DNA of 64,000 bases from the NCBI GenBank assembly GCA_016650045.1, contig JAENWK010000004.1:1-64000 (forward strand). The letters are read 5' to 3'. A model generated the notes under the pieces. The model searched no databases, was not told where the DNA came from, and saw only the letters and a program-made list of their open reading frames with translations. Every line of letters begins with the position of its first letter. Position 1 is the first letter of the stretch. Origin of the DNA: Eubacteriaceae bacterium. GTDB lineage: Bacteria > Bacillota > Clostridia > Eubacteriales > Eubacteriaceae. A program made the translations under genes and the position numbers. Of the stretch, positions 40,601-49,240 are shown in pieces.

Positions 40601-43413
40601 ATCTGCCAGTGGTATTAGTGAAACTAAACAATACAAATCAGATGGAAATACTCTATGAGGTTTTAAAAGCTCATGATTATTTTCGACTTAGGGAATTACG
40701 AGTCGATTTGGTTATTTTGAGTGAGGAGGAACACAATTATGCGCTTCCCTTATATCATCTCATCTCAGATTTTATATTAGCAAGTGAGAAACATGATATT
40801 ATAAATAAGAATGGAGATATTTTTATCCTTGATAAAAATACCGTGCAGAAAGAAGATATCAATTTACTCTATGCAATTGCCAGAATCGTATTAATTGGAG
40901 AAGGGGGAACCTTAAGCGAGCAGTTAAAAAGACCAAAGAACCAACTGCTTCCTGGAAAGAAAGCGTTTTTAATAGCGCCTCCAGAGTATGTGTTACCCGA
41001 AGTCAATGAGCCAGAACTTTTATTCAATGATGGACTTGGAGGGTTTATACTGGATGGCAATGGCTTTGTCATTCAACTGGAAAAGGGAGAAAACACACCG
41101 CTTCCATGGACAAATGTCATTGCGAATCCTGAATTTGGTTTTATTGTCTCAGAAGCAGGTTCAGGTTATACATGGTATAAAAACAGCCGCGAAAACAAAT
41201 TGACACCTTGGTCCAATGATGAAGTTTCAGATAGCCCGGGAGAGGTTATCTACATTGGCGATGAAGACACAGGAGAATTGTGGACAGTAACTTCAGCACC
41301 CATCAGAGAAGATGAATCTTACACCATAAAACATAGTTTTGGTTATTCGTTATTTGAGCATAACAGTCATGGCATCAAGCAACGAATGAATCAATTTGTA
41401 CCCATTAATGAGTCTGTGAAAATAAGTATGCTCAACTTAAAAAATGAATCGAGCCAAAAGAGAAATCTAACATTGACCTATTATATAAGGCCGGTCATGG
41501 GAGTAAGTGATCAGGTGACTGCCATGCATATAAAAACGCGGCTTAATGAATCCGGCGTTTTCATAATAGAGAACCCCTACAATGAGGAATTTCCCGGTAA
41601 AATTTGTTTCATGGATATTTCCATAAAAGAACGCTCAGTTACTGGAGATCGTAGGGAGTTTTTTGGTAATGGTGATATAAGAAAGCCTGAGTGTCTTTCC
41701 AGAGAAATGCTTTCAGGATCAGTGGGCATAGGTCTGGATCCTTGTGGTGCTATTCAAGTGAAGCTTGCACTTAACCCCAATGAACGAAAGGATATTATTT
41801 TCCTTTTAGGGTTTGCATCTCAGCCTCAGGAAGTCAATTTGATGTCTGAAAAATTCAGGGTTTCAAAAAATGCAGAAGACTCTTTAAACCAAGTCAAAGC
41901 ATTTTGGAATGATAAGCTGGGAATCGTACAAGTGGATACCCCAACTCTTCCCATGAATCTCATGCTTAATGGATGGCTTCAGTATCAGGTGATTTCATGT
42001 CGACTATGGGCACGGTCTGGATTTTATCAGGCGGGAGGTGCCTTCGGTTTCAGAGATCAGCTACAGGACTGTTTATCCGTTGCCCATTTATGGCCCGAAA
42101 TATCCCGTTCCCAAATTTTACTTCATGCGAAACATCAATACACCCAGGGCGATGTCCAACATTGGTGGCACGAGCCACTGGGAAAAGGGACTCGGACCAA
42201 ATTTTCAGATGATCGTTTGTGGTTACCCTATGTAACTGCGGAATATATGAGAATATCTGGGGATCGTCAGATACTAAAAGAAGAACTGTCGTTTTTAGAA
42301 GATTCAGAATTAAAGGAATTTGAAGATGAACGGTATGGAATCCCAAGGGTTTCAAACACAAAGGCATCACTTTATGAGCATTGTGTCAGAGCCATTGATG
42401 TTTCTCTGAATTTTGGTAAAAATGGTCTTCCACTTATGGGGGCCGGGGATTGGAATGATGGAATGAATACCGTCGGTAATAAAGGAATAGGTGAAAGTGT
42501 ATGGTTAGGATGGTTTTTAATTTCTACTCTTGAAATGTTTATTCCTCTATGCGAGGAAATGGGGGATAGTGAAAAAGTGGAAAGATATGACAAGATAAGA
42601 GAAAGCCTAATAGAAGCCATTGAAAAGAATGCCTGGGATGGAAACTGGTATAGACGAGCCTATTTTGACAATGGACAACCATTGGGCTCGGTGGAAAACA
42701 GTGAGTGCAAAATCGATTCAATTGCACAGAGCTGGTCCGTTATTTCAGGTGCTGGAAATCCAGAAAGAGCCTTGCAAGCCATGAATTCGCTGGATGAATA
42801 TTTGATCAATAGAGAAGATGGGTTGATAAAGCTCTTAGCACCTCCTTTTGATAAATCAGATTTGGAACCAGGATATATTAAGGGATACCTGCCAGGGGTT
42901 AGAGAAAATGGTGGACAATATACCCATGCGGCAGCCTGGGTGATTATTGCCTATGCTAAACTGGGAGACGGAGACAAAGCCTGGGAACTTTTTGAACTGA
43001 TTAACCCCATTAATCATACTGAGAGCCTCAGAGATTATTGTCGATATAAAACCGAACCCTATGTGATCTCTGCAGATGTTTACTCTGAATATCCGCATAC
43101 CGGAAGAGGTGGGTGGACATGGTATACCGGAGCTGCCGGGTGGATGTACCGCGCTGGCCTCGAGTATATCCTGGGCTTCCAGAAAAATGGAGACACCATC
43201 ATTATGAACCCCTGTATTCCGCATAGTTGGAAAGAATATCACATCACATACAATTATCTTGGATCAACCTATGATATTAAGGTGAAAAATCCGGAAGGAA
43301 TTAATAAAGGTGTTAAGCGAATTTCACTTGACGGAAAAATGTCAATGAATAACGTGATTAATCTTTCCAGTGATGGGAAATCCCATGAGGTAGAAGTTTT
43401 CATGGGTCTATAG
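34612..43413 (+). CDS. Giant cyclic beta-1,2-glucan synthase-like protein (GT84-like + GH94-like domains), 2933 aa
   Basis: LDSDTILPIGMAKKMIGTMAHPLN; SHDLLEGSYVRTGL; MQRWVRGDWQLI; SFMAHHQGMSLVAI; C-terminal phosphorylase-like FGFRDQLQDCL, GAGDWNDGMN. Confidence 0.88.
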   Translation: MKLYDERMIRLMDPYLRLLIGGVVLITYILVVLRIILLKFDSSDKLGRGGVSVSSEELERDEKKTLISGFLNNKRKFSHWPVSRMDENYKYILKVYKELNLDIQKKYAVPPASEWLLDNFYIINEEVQVINRDLDKRSYLKLPILKSGDSKGHTRIYALALDLVDQTNGQIDEIKFLEYLKTYQSHDVLVEREIIAIPMMLKLALIETIKHHCEDIQSMQIEWHKADKIFDEWLGIEDLDIKGITKLLRDNLKAIDEVNPYFIDHFFYHLRRSGRSYAGVLRAMDENLDKIGLTTEKITQNEHNSQSIKTVAMSNCITSLHFFSTLNWSDIFDSISFVEQILKKDPDKTYTGMDSPTRSYYKNSVEKLALKYGVSELKIANIAIELASDAYKSCDEKYTSQVKIQRTWHVGYYLVEKGIKFIEIKLGKIEKFPLKEKSGSITKYGILYIGSVSLLTMVLIGIAIQYSILSITSNVFLFSLLIVIGVLIPSSEIAVKIVNFIICRTLKPTFFPKLELTEGIPERLSTIVAIPTLISDENRINELLEKLENHYLSNREENLYFALIGAFRDSDKSEMEDDDQIIEKTLSGIKELNEKYAKGSKDKFYFFHRCRQFNKKNNKWIGWERKRGAIIEFNDLVLGASDTSFAYSSCEEPPFSNVKYIITLDSDTILPIGMAKKMIGTMAHPLNRPVIDAVKGIVIEGYGLMQPKIEVDNESSNKTHFSRIFTGQEGIDPYVFAISNVYQDLFGEGIYTGKGIYDLRIFQNAMKDVFPDDTVLSHDLLEGSYVRTGLVTDIKLIDSYPLRYHSLASRMQRWVRGDWQLIKLLYGKIYNRGGVKIKNPLSFLSRWKIFDNLRRSLMAPALLVLAFLSFSILPGSLYFWLGFFLVSLAFPLIMGVIGQLNFYQFGYNRIKNYTPTMQGLKALLMQFLLTLIFLPFQAWLMTKAITVTLVRVFITKKNLLEWVTSDDVEKSQKNDLRSYLKSMKASLLLSPIIFLLALVFKPEGVLLSLLFFLGWESGPFIAYWISKDYKGATPKISEKNRHELGRIARKTWSYFEELTDAKTHYLTPDNYQVDPPRCVAHRTSPTNIGLGLLAILSARDFGFIGTCEMMILIEKTITTMEGLNKWNGHLYNWYDTKTLKPLQPVYISTVDSGNLLCYLTTLREGLKSYLNSPIVDVQFSNGIRDTLYCTGKEGYAVYNKINGEYQFPSKGAIDLNRWNQTLNKLISGHELEQITEGSWKTKVEKMLRMFKHDMEEFMPVIDTMKKIPEELLKKNINDEFSINMKKLLGILKQNSTLNNLPAVYEADIKCAKILIEILQKTGKENFNEGLDWLCEMEDTLDKAIETTHEFVRRYTALIKRIDVLSDEMDFLPLFDKKRGLFSIGYDIKESKLNNSYYDLLASESRQISYIYTAKGKIPPSHWYKLGRSLTTMDQYKGLISWTGTMFEYLMPLLIMKSYKNTLLDETYYFVIKSQKKYGRQKKMPWGTSESGFNSLDKESDYQYKAFGVPWLGLKRGLIEDAVCAPYATFLALLVDPEGAIENIKHLKSEGMEGPYGFYEAADYTKERLPFDKKRALIKSFMAHHQGMSLVAINNCLHDNIMQTRFHMDPEIRAAQQLLQEKVASNTTFTNSIKRKLVLSKEPINKERNTYRRFVAPDPVLPKTHMLSNGNYSIVITDRGTGYSKNKLSTLTRWREDSTLDPYGMFFYLRNVETHVLWSATYAPLNIMPEKYEVIFTNDKAMFTRLDGEIETKTEIIVASSDNVEIRRVTLKNLGESSCTLELTSYFEVVMAPQAADIAHPIFSNLFVETSFQTQRRCIVAHRRPRSTHENKMWMANAVVIEDDTLEDIQYETDRMHMIGRGNSVKNPVTMEHEKPLSNTSGPVLDPVMSIRVKVKIESGKKIQISYLNTVSENKESLLNTIDKYASPDAVEDAFKLALARSKMESEYLNMDAVEMELYQEMISDIVFISPTKRIYQEMIRKNEKGQSSLWRYGISGDLPVVLVKLNNTNQMEILYEVLKAHDYFRLRELRVDLVILSEEEHNYALPLYHLISDFILASEKHDIINKNGDIFILDKNTVQKEDINLLYAIARIVLIGEGGTLSEQLKRPKNQLLPGKKAFLIAPPEYVLPEVNEPELLFNDGLGGFILDGNGFVIQLEKGENTPLPWTNVIANPEFGFIVSEAGSGYTWYKNSRENKLTPWSNDEVSDSPGEVIYIGDEDTGELWTVTSAPIREDESYTIKHSFGYSLFEHNSHGIKQRMNQFVPINESVKISMLNLKNESSQKRNLTLTYYIRPVMGVSDQVTAMHIKTRLNESGVFIIENPYNEEFPGKICFMDISIKERSVTGDRREFFGNGDIRKPECLSREMLSGSVGIGLDPCGAIQVKLALNPNERKDIIFLLGFASQPQEVNLMSEKFRVSKNAEDSLNQVKAFWNDKLGIVQVDTPTLPMNLMLNGWLQYQVISCRLWARSGFYQAGGAFGFRDQLQDCLSVAHLWPEISRSQILLHAKHQYTQGDVQHWWHEPLGKGTRTKFSDDRLWLPYVTAEYMRISGDRQILKEELSFLEDSELKEFEDERYGIPRVSNTKASLYEHCVRAIDVSLNFGKNGLPLMGAGDWNDGMNTVGNKGIGESVWLGWFLISTLEMFIPLCEEMGDSEKVERYDKIRESLIEAIEKNAWDGNWYRRAYFDNGQPLGSVENSECKIDSIAQSWSVISGAGNPERALQAMNSLDEYLINREDGLIKLLAPPFDKSDLEPGYIKGYLPGVRENGGQYTHAAAWVIIAYAKLGDGDKAWELFELINPINHTESLRDYCRYKTEPYVISADVYSEYPHTGRGGWTWYTGAAGWMYRAGLEYILGFQKNGDTIIMNPCIPHSWKEYHITYNYLGSTYDIKVKNPEGINKGVKRISLDGKMSMNNVINLSSDGKSHEVEVFMGL

Positions 43414-43592
43414 AATAAAAAATAAGCTTCTGAGTTTTTTCAAATACACCGACATTCTATGAAATACTGAATTAAAAAAATTGAAGAGATATTAAATATA
43501 TCCTTGGATTATATAGAAATAAAGTTTTCATTCTACTTAACCTTTAAAATAATAATCGACATGGATGAAAATATTCTTAAAATGATTTAATC

Positions 43593-43635
43593 AAAAAAAA
43601 GAACAAGTAGCTCTTTAGAACCACTTGTTCTTTTT
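43593..43635 (-). terminator. Terminator overlapping the 3' end of the corA-like gene
   Basis: Minus-strand AAAGAACAAGTGG...CTACTTGTTCTTTTTTTT. Confidence 0.75.
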
Positions 43636-44544
43636 AAAATAATACAGAGAGAGGGATGTGACAATGAGACATAACCCGATGACAAAAGGATAGGTATAAA
43701 CCCATTTGAATTCGGGCATGATAAGATTCATGCCATACCAGCCAACAATGAGTGTCAGTGGTAAAAAAATTGAAGTGATGACTGTAAAAATTTTCATGAC
43801 GTAATTAAGACTGATATCCAGCTGCTCCTGATAGGCTTCTCTTACCTGTGAACCATAGTCTCTCAGGTTGACTACACCATTAAATAATCGGTTCACACGG
43901 TTGGTCTGAATCTTAAAATAACGCAGTTCTTTTTTGTCAATTAAATGATTCTCATTTTCTTCAATGGCTTCGGAAATATCTAATAACTCCTCATAGTACC
44001 GTTTAAGACTGAGGAGTCTTTTTCGAAAAGCGATGAGATAATTGACTAAGTTATTTTTTTTGGACAAAATTAAAGCTTCTTCAAGATTCGAAATGTCCTG
44101 CTCAATTTTTTCAAGTTCATGGCGGTCATCGCAGGTCAATTTATCGAAAAATAATCGTATTATCTTTCCGGGGCTAAGCTTATTGATTGTTTCTCCAGCA
44201 ATATCAATGATGAGTTTGCTCATAAAAGTACCATTGTTCGATGCAAAAATGAGGAATTTGTTGGTGAAATAAATACAAACTCGTTGAGGTTTATTTCCCT
44301 GGTTAATCGCATCAGGAATATTCAAGGTAATGAAGTCAAATCCATCATGGCTTTCAAATTTTGAGTTAATGCCGGTTAAACATTCAGCAACAATTTTGGG
44401 GCTGATCCCAAGTTCATCGCTTATTGATGGTAGTTCTTCTAGAGAAAGGATACATAAATGTGATTTGCCTTCAATGGTATTAATATTTTCCAGGGGTTCA
44501 ATTTTTAAAGTGCCATTATCAATGAGATAGTTCATCCTGATCAC
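43615..44544 (-). CDS. CorA-family divalent cation transporter
   Basis: VGWYGMNLIMPEF (GMN motif) before the last TM. Confidence 0.92.
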   Translation of the reverse strand: MIRMNYLIDNGTLKIEPLENINTIEGKSHLCILSLEELPSISDELGISPKIVAECLTGINSKFESHDGFDFITLNIPDAINQGNKPQRVCIYFTNKFLIFASNNGTFMSKLIIDIAGETINKLSPGKIIRLFFDKLTCDDRHELEKIEQDISNLEEALILSKKNNLVNYLIAFRKRLLSLKRYYEELLDISEAIEENENHLIDKKELRYFKIQTNRVNRLFNGVVNLRDYGSQVREAYQEQLDISLNYVMKIFTVITSIFLPLTLIVGWYGMNLIMPEFKWVYTYPFVIGLCLIVTSLSLYYFKKNKWF

Positions 44545-44583
44545 ATCCTGATCTTTAATACTATATTTTATGAAGTTTGGTTT

Positions 44584-45336
44584 TTATTTTTTTGGTTTAT
44601 TTTTGATAAAATAACTCGTCACATGGGACTTGCTGCTTTTTCGTGACTGGATTTCAAATTGTTTTAAGGATGATAAAAGAGGCGTAAGTTTTGAATGACC
44701 ATAATTTCTCGTATCAAAATCAGGGTAACGATTGTTGAGTCGTGAACCAACTTCTCCTAAATTTGCCCAGCCATCTTCGTCTGAGCTTTCAGTGATGATA
44801 GTTTTTATGGACTCGATCAGATCTTTTGTATTTGCCATACTTTCCTTTGGGGCTTCCGGCATTTCAGCCATTCCATTGGTTGCGTAAGAATCTGCAGGAA
44901 TTGCAGCCAAAACCTCAAGATATTTAAACTTTTCACAGGCTGATATGAAAGGCGTTGGGGTTTTCTTTTCCCCCATGCCAATCACATACATGCCGGCTTC
45001 TCTTAAACGCGAGGCCAGTCGTGTAAAATCACTATCACTTGAAACAATGCAAAAGCCATCCACATTATTTGAATAGAGTATGTCCATTGCATCAATGATT
45101 AATGCCGCATCTGTGGCATTTTTACCTGTTGTATAGCTATATTGCTGAATTGGAGTAATCGAGTAATTAAGGAGTACAGTTTTCCATGACCCCAGTTGCG
45201 GTTTTGTCCAATCTCCATAAATTCTTTTATAAGTAGGTATTCCATGATTGGAAATTTCATCAAATATATATTTAATATATTTATCAGAAACATTATCAGC
45301 ATCAATTAAAACTGCAATTTTCAAATCGTTTTGCAT
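44584..45336 (-). CDS. NYN (PIN-like) domain protein with C-terminal OST-HTH/LOTUS-like domain
   Basis: AVLIDADNVSDKYI; VSSDSDFTRLASRLREAG; C-terminal DGWANLGEVGSRLNNRYPDFDTRNYGHSKLTPLLSSL. Confidence 0.88.
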   Translation of the reverse strand: MQNDLKIAVLIDADNVSDKYIKYIFDEISNHGIPTYKRIYGDWTKPQLGSWKTVLLNYSITPIQQYSYTTGKNATDAALIIDAMDILYSNNVDGFCIVSSDSDFTRLASRLREAGMYVIGMGEKKTPTPFISACEKFKYLEVLAAIPADSYATNGMAEMPEAPKESMANTKDLIESIKTIITESSDEDGWANLGEVGSRLNNRYPDFDTRNYGHSKLTPLLSSLKQFEIQSRKSSKSHVTSYFIKNKPKK

Positions 45337-45480
45337 AGTGGTTCCCCTTAATAGCAATGTAATGCTATATTATTTAGCACAATGAATAGTTTGTTTAAGA
45401 AGAATAAATCCTTCGAATTTTTACTTATATAAATTCATTCTTCTTAATTATAATAGAAATTTTACTATTTTACAACTTAT

Positions 45481-46821
45481 TTAGGGTAGGTCATAAAGAT
45501 GTTCCTCTTCACGGTCATTGGTAAGTTTGAGTTTATCAAGAATGTAAAAGACAAGACTTAAACCCATACCGACCACGGCAGATAGAACCATTCCTTTTAG
45601 TTGAATACTTCCAAATTTTACGGCAACACCTGAGAGACCAACCACAAAAACAATTGAGGTTAAGGCAAGATTTCGCGATTTGCCATAGTCTACCTGGGCT
45701 TCGACGATAATACGGATGCCGGCGGCGCCAATCATTCCATAAAGCAGGAAGGATATTCCGCCAATAACCGGTCCGGGAATGGTACTGATAAGCGCCGAAA
45801 ACTTACCGACAAAGGAACAGACTATCGAAAAAATTGCTGCACCTGCGATCACACGAACACTATAGACTTTAGTAACGGCCATAACGCCAATATTTTCACC
45901 GTAGGTGGTGGTTGGAACAGAACCAATTAAACCTGAAACCATGCTTGAAAAGTTATCAGCAAATAGAGAACGATGAAGACCGGGATCCTTAAGTAAATCC
46001 CTGCCGATGACTTTACTGGTCACAATTTGGTGCCCAATATGTTCAGATGCAATAACCAAAAGCACGGGGAGAATAATAATAATTGCTTCTAATTTAAATT
46101 GTGGAAATTGGAAATTCGGTAAAGACAGCCAGGGAGTATTCGCCACTGTTTGGAAATTTGCCATACCAATAACCCCAGTCAATAAAGCTGTCGTATAACC
46201 TGCAATAATCGCTATCAGAATAGGGATTACCGATAGAAATTTTCTAAACAGAACAGAACCAAAAACGGCAAATCCCAGGGTGACTAGAAATACGATGACA
46301 TTTTCCGGGGCCACAACGGTGACAATCTGGTTATAAAGACCAGTAGCCTTATCAAGGACATAGGTTGTTTGTGGCAGAATACCTGCCGTCTGGGCAGCTG
46401 TACTGGCTAATTCAAGACCAATAAGAGCAACAACCGGGCCCATGGCAGCCGGTGGCAGGACAATATTAATCCAGTCAATCCCAAATTTATAAATGATTCC
46501 GGCGAGAATACAACCGCACATGCCAACAACAACGAATCCTCCTAAAGCATAAGAATAGCCCCATGTGGCTATAACGATACCAGCAGGCGCTAAAAAGGCA
46601 AAACTTGAACCTAGATAAGCCGGTGATTTTCCTTTGGTAATAAGGATGAAAAGCAATGTGCCAACACCATTCATTAAAAGGACAATGGCGGGATTAATGC
46701 CAAAAAGGAAAGGCACCAGTACGGATGCACCAAACATAGCGAACATATGCTGTAGGCTCAGGGGCACAAGTAAGTTAAACGGAACCTTATCCTCCACTTG
46801 AATTATTTTTTGGTTCTTCAT
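45481..46821 (-). CDS. uraA: Uracil permease (NCS2 family)
   Basis: LLVPLSLQHMFAMFGASVLVPFL; ASEHIGHQIV; VPTTTYGENIGVMAVTKVYS. Confidence 0.93.
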   Translation of the reverse strand: MKNQKIIQVEDKVPFNLLVPLSLQHMFAMFGASVLVPFLFGINPAIVLLMNGVGTLLFILITKGKSPAYLGSSFAFLAPAGIVIATWGYSYALGGFVVVGMCGCILAGIIYKFGIDWINIVLPPAAMGPVVALIGLELASTAAQTAGILPQTTYVLDKATGLYNQIVTVVAPENVIVFLVTLGFAVFGSVLFRKFLSVIPILIAIIAGYTTALLTGVIGMANFQTVANTPWLSLPNFQFPQFKLEAIIIILPVLLVIASEHIGHQIVTSKVIGRDLLKDPGLHRSLFADNFSSMVSGLIGSVPTTTYGENIGVMAVTKVYSVRVIAGAAIFSIVCSFVGKFSALISTIPGPVIGGISFLLYGMIGAAGIRIIVEAQVDYGKSRNLALTSIVFVVGLSGVAVKFGSIQLKGMVLSAVVGMGLSLVFYILDKLKLTNDREEEHLYDLP

Positions 46822-47043
46822 TTTTATCTGTCTCCATTCTTTTGTTTTTCTATGAAATTATACCACACTGCAAGGATCACGCAAAGAATATTTATAGACA
46901 ATAGTGCATAATAATGAGGATTATTGGCTGCTGCTTATAAAAATCCCAGACATCAAATAAATTGGCCATTGCTGGATGTTTACGAAGAGAAACCCATATG
47001 ATACAATGCCAATTAAAAACAACTGAAATTCAGGAGATTATTA

Positions 47044-47904
47044 ATGAAGATAACAGTCAATACTAAATTATATGCCGTCATTGGAGATCCCATTGGCCAG
47101 AGCCTTTCGCCACAATTACATAATGGACTTTTTAAAGCCAATCATCTGGATGCTCTTTACCTACCAATAGGAGTCAAATCCGAGGATTTAGAAAAACTTG
47201 TGGATGGTTTTCGCATAATGAACTTTGGCGGCTTTAACATAACCAAACCTCATAAAATGGATATTATGAAATATTTGGATGGCATCGATCCTTTGGCAGA
47301 GAAAATTGGAGCTGTCAATACCGTGGTTTACCGTGATGGGAAAATGATTGGTTATAATACTGATGGTTTTGGATTTATAAAATCCATTGAAAAAAAGCTT
47401 GGAAACATTCAAAAAAAAGATTTGAGTATATTAATTTTAGGGTGTGGCGGTGCTGTGAAATCCGTTGCCATGGCCTTAGCCGACTGGGGTGTTAAGAAAG
47501 TGATTATCACTAATCGCACCTTAGAAAAGGCTGCCAATTTATCAGCTCAAATTAATGAAACGTGGCCAGGGAAAGCCCAGGCTATTCCCATGGAAGAAAC
47601 TCACCTGAAGGAAGTGATCCAGGAGGTTAGGGTTATTGTGAATGGTACCAGTCTTGGAATGCTGGATCATCCAGAAAGGTCGCCTCTTTTAAAGAGTTTG
47701 ATTCCAAAGGATATTCTGGTTTATGACATGATTTACAGTCCTCCGAAGACCCAGCTCCTTAAGGATGCCCAGGCTTGTGGCGCGCAAATAGAAAATGGGT
47801 TGGAAATGCTTTTGTATCAAGGACTTTTAGCCTTTGAATTATGGACTGGCATTTTTCCGGCCCCCGTTTTAGGGAAAAAATTATTGATGAAAGGATTAGA
47901 ATAG
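47044..47904 (+). CDS. aroE: Shikimate dehydrogenase
   Basis: [42 protein letters not shown]. Confidence 0.96.
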   Translation: MKITVNTKLYAVIGDPIGQSLSPQLHNGLFKANHLDALYLPIGVKSEDLEKLVDGFRIMNFGGFNITKPHKMDIMKYLDGIDPLAEKIGAVNTVVYRDGKMIGYNTDGFGFIKSIEKKLGNIQKKDLSILILGCGGAVKSVAMALADWGVKKVIITNRTLEKAANLSAQINETWPGKAQAIPMEETHLKEVIQEVRVIVNGTSLGMLDHPERSPLLKSLIPKDILVYDMIYSPPKTQLLKDAQACGAQIENGLEMLLYQGLLAFELWTGIFPAPVLGKKLLMKGLE

Positions 47905-47905
47905 T

Positions 47906-48427
47906 ATGGGAAAAAAGAAAGTAACTCCCATTGCTCTCATCGGTTTCATGGGTACAGGAAAATCAACCATTGGTCCTTTATTAGCAGAAAAATTAGGATA
48001 TCAGTTTATTGATACCGATACGATGGTTGAAGAAGGGTTGGGAATGAAAATTTCTGAAATCTTCAAGAATCAGGGAGAGCGTTGTTTTCGAGATGTTGAG
48101 CATCGCGCTTTAAAAAAAGCTTTAGCCATGGAAAAAGTAGTTATTTCAACGGGAGGCGGGGCTATTTTGTTAAAGGAAAATCGAAAACTTTTAGAAGAAA
48201 ATGCCTTTGTGGTTAGCTTGAACTGTCAACCTGAAACAATTTTTCAACGGCTTCAAGGGGATCAGTCACGACCACTGCTTAAAAGTATTGATCCACTGAC
48301 AGAAATAAAAAAAATAATGGCAAACCGTCATGAATATTATGAAGAATGTGATTTTCAAATTTCAACTGAAGAATGGACAACAAAGGAATGCTGTCAGAAG
48401 ATTATTAAGGTTTATGAAAATGCATAA
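47906..48427 (+). CDS. aroK: Shikimate kinase
   Basis: [38 protein letters not shown]. Confidence 0.96.
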   Translation: MGKKKVTPIALIGFMGTGKSTIGPLLAEKLGYQFIDTDTMVEEGLGMKISEIFKNQGERCFRDVEHRALKKALAMEKVVISTGGGAILLKENRKLLEENAFVVSLNCQPETIFQRLQGDQSRPLLKSIDPLTEIKKIMANRHEYYEECDFQISTEEWTTKECCQKIIKVYENA

Positions 48428-48462
48428 AAAAACAGTCCAGTTAAATCAACTGGATTGTTTTT
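48426..48462. terminator. Bidirectional-type terminator after aroK
   Basis: AAAAAACAGTCCAGTT...AACTGGATTGTTTTT. Confidence 0.8.
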
Positions 48463-48468
48463 AGCAAC

Positions 48469-48726
48469 TTAAAATTTGCTTTTCGTAGCTTTTAGATCGC
48501 AAATATAACAATCAGTCAGCCTTTGAACAGCTAAAGGATTTTTTACAGGCCATGAAGTCTCTAATGCTTCACAATAGGCAGTGGCGGTATCTTCAGAATA
48601 TATATAATCAATGCAGCCATTGCATTTTTTATCTTCTGTTTTATGAATCAGTTCAAGAACTGACTCGTTGACAAAAGCTCGATATTCTTTGTAGGCTAAA
48701 GTTCTATTATTTTCAAATAAACTCAT
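48469..48726 (-). CDS. Small Cys-containing protein, unknown
   Basis: 85 aa with KKCNGCIDY and DCYICDL CxxC motifs; convergent with aroK. Confidence 0.65.
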   Translation of the reverse strand: MSLFENNRTLAYKEYRAFVNESVLELIHKTEDKKCNGCIDYIYSEDTATAYCEALETSWPVKNPLAVQRLTDCYICDLKATKSKF

Positions 48727-48894
48727 TATTTTCCCCTTATCGTCTTATTACTAATATTTTATTTACATGATATAAGTTGAACTTACACTTACAACTCTTA
48801 TATTACATAGTACCGTATATTTCCAAAAAAACAAGACAATATTTTGTGCAATATTCTTTTTATAAGATAATCAAAAATTTACTTCAAAGATTAA

Positions 48895-48923
48895 TTGACA
48901 TTTATTTCAAAATATGGTATTAT
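48895..48923 (+). promoter_or_regulatory. Promoter for tRNA genes
   Basis: TTGACA-17 nt-TATTAT. Confidence 0.75.
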
Positions 48924-48960
48924 TTCTAACAGTGTCGTATGAAATAATACCATTTATTTC

Positions 48961-49047
48961 GCCGAAGTGATGGAATTGGCAGACGTGACGGACTCAAAAT
49001 CCGTTGTGAGAAATCACGTGCGGGTTCAAGTCCCGCCTTCGGCACCA
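48961..49047 (+). tRNA. tRNA-Leu (CAA), CCA encoded
   Basis: GCCGAAG...acgga-ctCAAaa-tccgt...variable arm...GGTTCAAGTCC...CTTCGGC ACCA. Confidence 0.96.
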
Positions 49048-49051
49048 CTAT

Positions 49052-49128
49052 GCTCCTTTAGCTCAGTTGGCTAGAGCACCTGACTCTTAATCAGGGTGTC
49101 CAGGGTTCGAATCCCTGAAGGGGCACCA
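49052..49128 (+). tRNA. tRNA-Lys (CTT), CCA encoded
   Basis: GCTCCTT...CCTGA-ctCTTaa-TCAGG...GGTTCGAATCC...AAGGGGC ACCA. Confidence 0.96.
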
Positions 49129-49142
49129 AACAAAACCGCATA

Positions 49143-49170
49143 AGAGAGCCGTTTATCGGCTCTCTTTTTT
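49143..49170 (+). terminator. Terminator after tRNA-Lys
   Basis: AGAGAGCCGtttatCGGCTCTCTTTTTT. Confidence 0.85.
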
Positions 49171-49240
49171 AATTATCAAGATTTATACTTTACGGAATTT
49201 AATGGTGTTTAACGGTATTGAGTGGCGATCATGTGGCGAT

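Noticed and set aside
37685-42727. Numerous antisense ORFs inside the giant glucan synthase gene
   Set aside because: The host CDS is strongly supported end to end; antisense ORFs show no domain content.
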